Assembly: GCA_039181495.1 (NCBI GenBank) | Contig: JBCDCP010000078.1 | Location: forward strand, 1-14,302 | Origin: JBCDCP01 sp039181495 | GTDB taxonomy: Bacteria > Pseudomonadota > Alphaproteobacteria > Rhizobiales > Tepidamorphaceae | Direction: 5' to 3' | DNA length: 14,302 nucleotides | Part shown: positions 13,575 to 14,302 of the stretch, piece by piece | How the letters are laid out: each line of letters starts with the position of its first letter | Numbering within the stretch: the first letter of the stretch is position 1 | Made by a program: the position numbers and the translations under genes | Notes under the pieces: model-generated | The model's input: only the letters and a program-made list of their open reading frames with translations | What the model was told of the DNA's origin: nothing | Databases searched by the model: none

Positions 13575-14066
13575 CTAGGTCATCGCTACAAAGCACCCGG
13601 CCTTACGGTCCTTCCTCACAACAGCTGGATCAAAGATCCGACCGTTCATCGCCAGATACACGCCGTACGGAAGGCTGCATGCCGCCGCTATGGCAAAGCC
13701 GACATTGAAGATCGCGTCGGTCAATCGAAGGCGAGCCGGCTGCATCGCGCCGGTAAAGACAACGGTCTTGTCCGTAGCACGCGTCTGCAAATGACGCGCG
13801 GTATCGGCCATGGTGTCGGTTCCGTGGGTTACCAGCACGGCAGGTGCGTCTGCCGCCGCCACAGCCAGAGCAATCACGTCGCGGTCGTCTTCGTTAAGTT
13901 CGAGACTGTCCTTACGCATCAGTTCATGGATGGCAAAGGACAGGCTGACATTGGCTTCCTCAAGAATTTGGCCAAGTGCCGAACCGCCCACCTCAAACTC
14001 GCTGAGCGCATCGAAATAGACCTTGTCGATGGTTCCACCGGTGGTGAAGATGTCGAGATCGTGCAT
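13575..14066 (-). CDS. Single-domain asparaginase-like protein
   Basis: This 163-aa protein corresponds to the N-terminal domain of type I/II L-asparaginases (usually about 330 aa). Catalytic residues seem kept: Thr9 in TTGGTI, Thr83/Asp84 in THGTDTM, and Lys100 in DKTVVFTGAM (equivalents of Thr12, Thr89, Asp90 and Lys162 of E. coli AnsB). A Tyr at 17 may match the mobile-loop Tyr25. There is no signal peptide, so it would act in the cytoplasm on asparagine or a related amide. The normal C-terminal domain, which completes the active site of the neighbouring subunit, is absent; the ORF ends in its own stop with no remnant behind it. Short forms of this kind occur in other alphaproteobacteria, so it is probably not a decayed gene. 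Start ATG 14066 has a strong GGAGG 6 bases upstream. Confidence 0.85.
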   Translation of the reverse strand: MHDLDIFTTGGTIDKVYFDALSEFEVGGSALGQILEEANVSLSFAIHELMRKDSLELNEDDRDVIALAVAAADAPAVLVTHGTDTMADTARHLQTRATDKTVVFTGAMQPARLRLTDAIFNVGFAIAAACSLPYGVYLAMNGRIFDPAVVRKDRKAGCFVAMT

Positions 14067-14099
14067 GTTAGCCCTCCCGCTGCGAAGCCGTCTGGGGCT

Positions 14100-14126
14100 G
14101 TTATTGCCATTTCCAGACACACGCAA
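14100..14126 (-). promoter_or_regulatory. Candidate promoter of the asparaginase-like gene
   Basis: On the minus strand TTGCGTG (14126-14120), a 12-base spacer and GCAATAAC (14107-14100) fit TTGaCgS N10-14 GCtaNaWC, the -10 missing only one specified base. Transcription would begin near 14093, about 27 bases before the ATG and just upstream of its Shine-Dalgarno. Confidence 0.4.
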
Positions 14127-14154
14127 TCGGCAAGCTGATTGAGGGCGAGAGGGC

Positions 14155-14184
14155 TTGCAATCGATGGTGCCCTGGCGCTAGAAG
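14155..14184 (+). promoter_or_regulatory. Candidate promoter for tRNA-Gln
   Basis: TTGCAAT (14155-14161), a 15-base spacer and GCTAGAAG (14177-14184) resemble the Caulobacter-type promoter; the -10 matches all but its last base and the spacer is one base long. A TACAAT at 14207-14212 is another -10-like site but has no -35. Transcription from the first site would pass through the hairpin at 14226-14252 before reaching the tRNA. Confidence 0.35.
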
Positions 14185-14225
14185 GGCGGTTCTTTGGCAC
14201 AGCCCTTACAATGGGCACTGCCAGA

Positions 14226-14258
14226 CTGAACGAAGGCACTGATTCCGTTCAGTTTTTT
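14226..14258 (+). terminator. Terminator-like hairpin ending at the first base of tRNA-Gln
   Basis: CTGAACG (14226-14232) and CGTTCAG (14246-14252) form a perfect 7-bp stem with a 13-base loop, followed directly by six T (14253-14258). The last T is also base 1 of the tRNA. No plus-strand gene lies upstream that would need a terminator, so it may be a leader or attenuator structure or a coincidence. The stem is only moderately GC-rich. Confidence 0.4.
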
Positions 14259-14302
14259 GGGGAATAGTTTAACGGTAGAACAGCGGACTCTGACTCCGTC
14301 GG
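14258..14302 (+). tRNA. tRNA-Gln (anticodon CUG), 3' part off window
   Basis: The acceptor strand TGGGGAA (14258-14264) is followed by TA, a D arm with the AACGGTAG loop, and an anticodon stem GCGGA/TCCGT that closes a 7-base loop CTCTGAC. The anticodon CTG lies at 14290-14292 and reads CAG (Gln). U1 and the low-GC D stem suit bacterial tRNA-Gln. The variable loop begins (CGG) and the window ends, so the T arm and 3' end are not seen. Confidence 0.92.

Noticed and set aside
12864..14138. Long plus-strand reading frame (424 codons) opposite the Ppx/GppA N-terminus and asparaginase-like gene
   Set aside because: It runs antisense to two well-supported genes, its translation is Arg/Pro/Ser-rich without any domain, and it crosses their intergenic region. 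GC-rich codon use produces such shadows.

Overview
The window looks like chromosomal DNA from an alphaproteobacterium. It is GC-rich, almost gap-free and mostly housekeeping. Protein similarities and several promoter-like sites matching the Caulobacter housekeeping pattern (TTGaCgS, 10-14 bases, GCtaNaWC) suggest the Caulobacterales/Maricaulales/Hyphomonadales neighbourhood; the exact genus cannot be read from this stretch. No phage, insertion sequence, CRISPR array or transposon was seen.

Layout. Left (1-2146, minus strand): the 5' part of a BamB lipoprotein gene that runs off the window, preceded by a YfgM-like membrane-anchored TPR protein joined to it by an ATGA overlap, then an NnrU-family membrane protein. 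Positions 2291-3843 (plus): a short DksA/TraR-type zinc-finger protein and a secreted L,D-transpeptidase, closed by a strong intrinsic terminator. Positions 3953-5877 (minus): guaA followed by a YoaB-like RidA-family gene whose ribosome-binding site overlaps the guaA stop. Positions 6044-6496 (plus): a small secreted four-cysteine protein of unknown function. Positions 6548-11022 (minus), a tight run in transcription order: guaB, an RsmB/NOP RNA methyltransferase, an unrecognised 332-aa protein with an EEVQTDW motif, and a glutathione S-transferase-like gene. Positions 11123-13407 (minus): a Ppx/GppA-family phosphatase with a long arginine-rich N-terminus, coupled by TAATG to rlmE. Right end: a one-domain asparaginase-like gene (minus) and the start of a tRNA-Gln(CUG) gene (plus), cut by the window edge.

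How they fit together. Both enzymes that take IMP to GMP (guaB, guaA) sit within about 7 kb of a Ppx/GppA phosphatase (polyphosphate and/or pppGpp hydrolysis) and a DksA-like RNA-polymerase-binding protein, so guanine-nucleotide supply and stringent-response functions cluster here. Two RNA methyltransferases are interleaved with them. The left end serves the envelope: BamB for outer-membrane protein assembly and the L,D-transpeptidase for peptidoglycan.

The most unusual items are: the EEVQTDW protein, which resembles a module I recall from giant phage polyvalent proteins but here stands alone in a housekeeping operon; the duplicated poly-arginine modules on the Ppx/GppA protein; an 8-bp inverted repeat that brackets the predicted guaB promoter; and a terminator-like hairpin that ends exactly at the first base of the tRNA.
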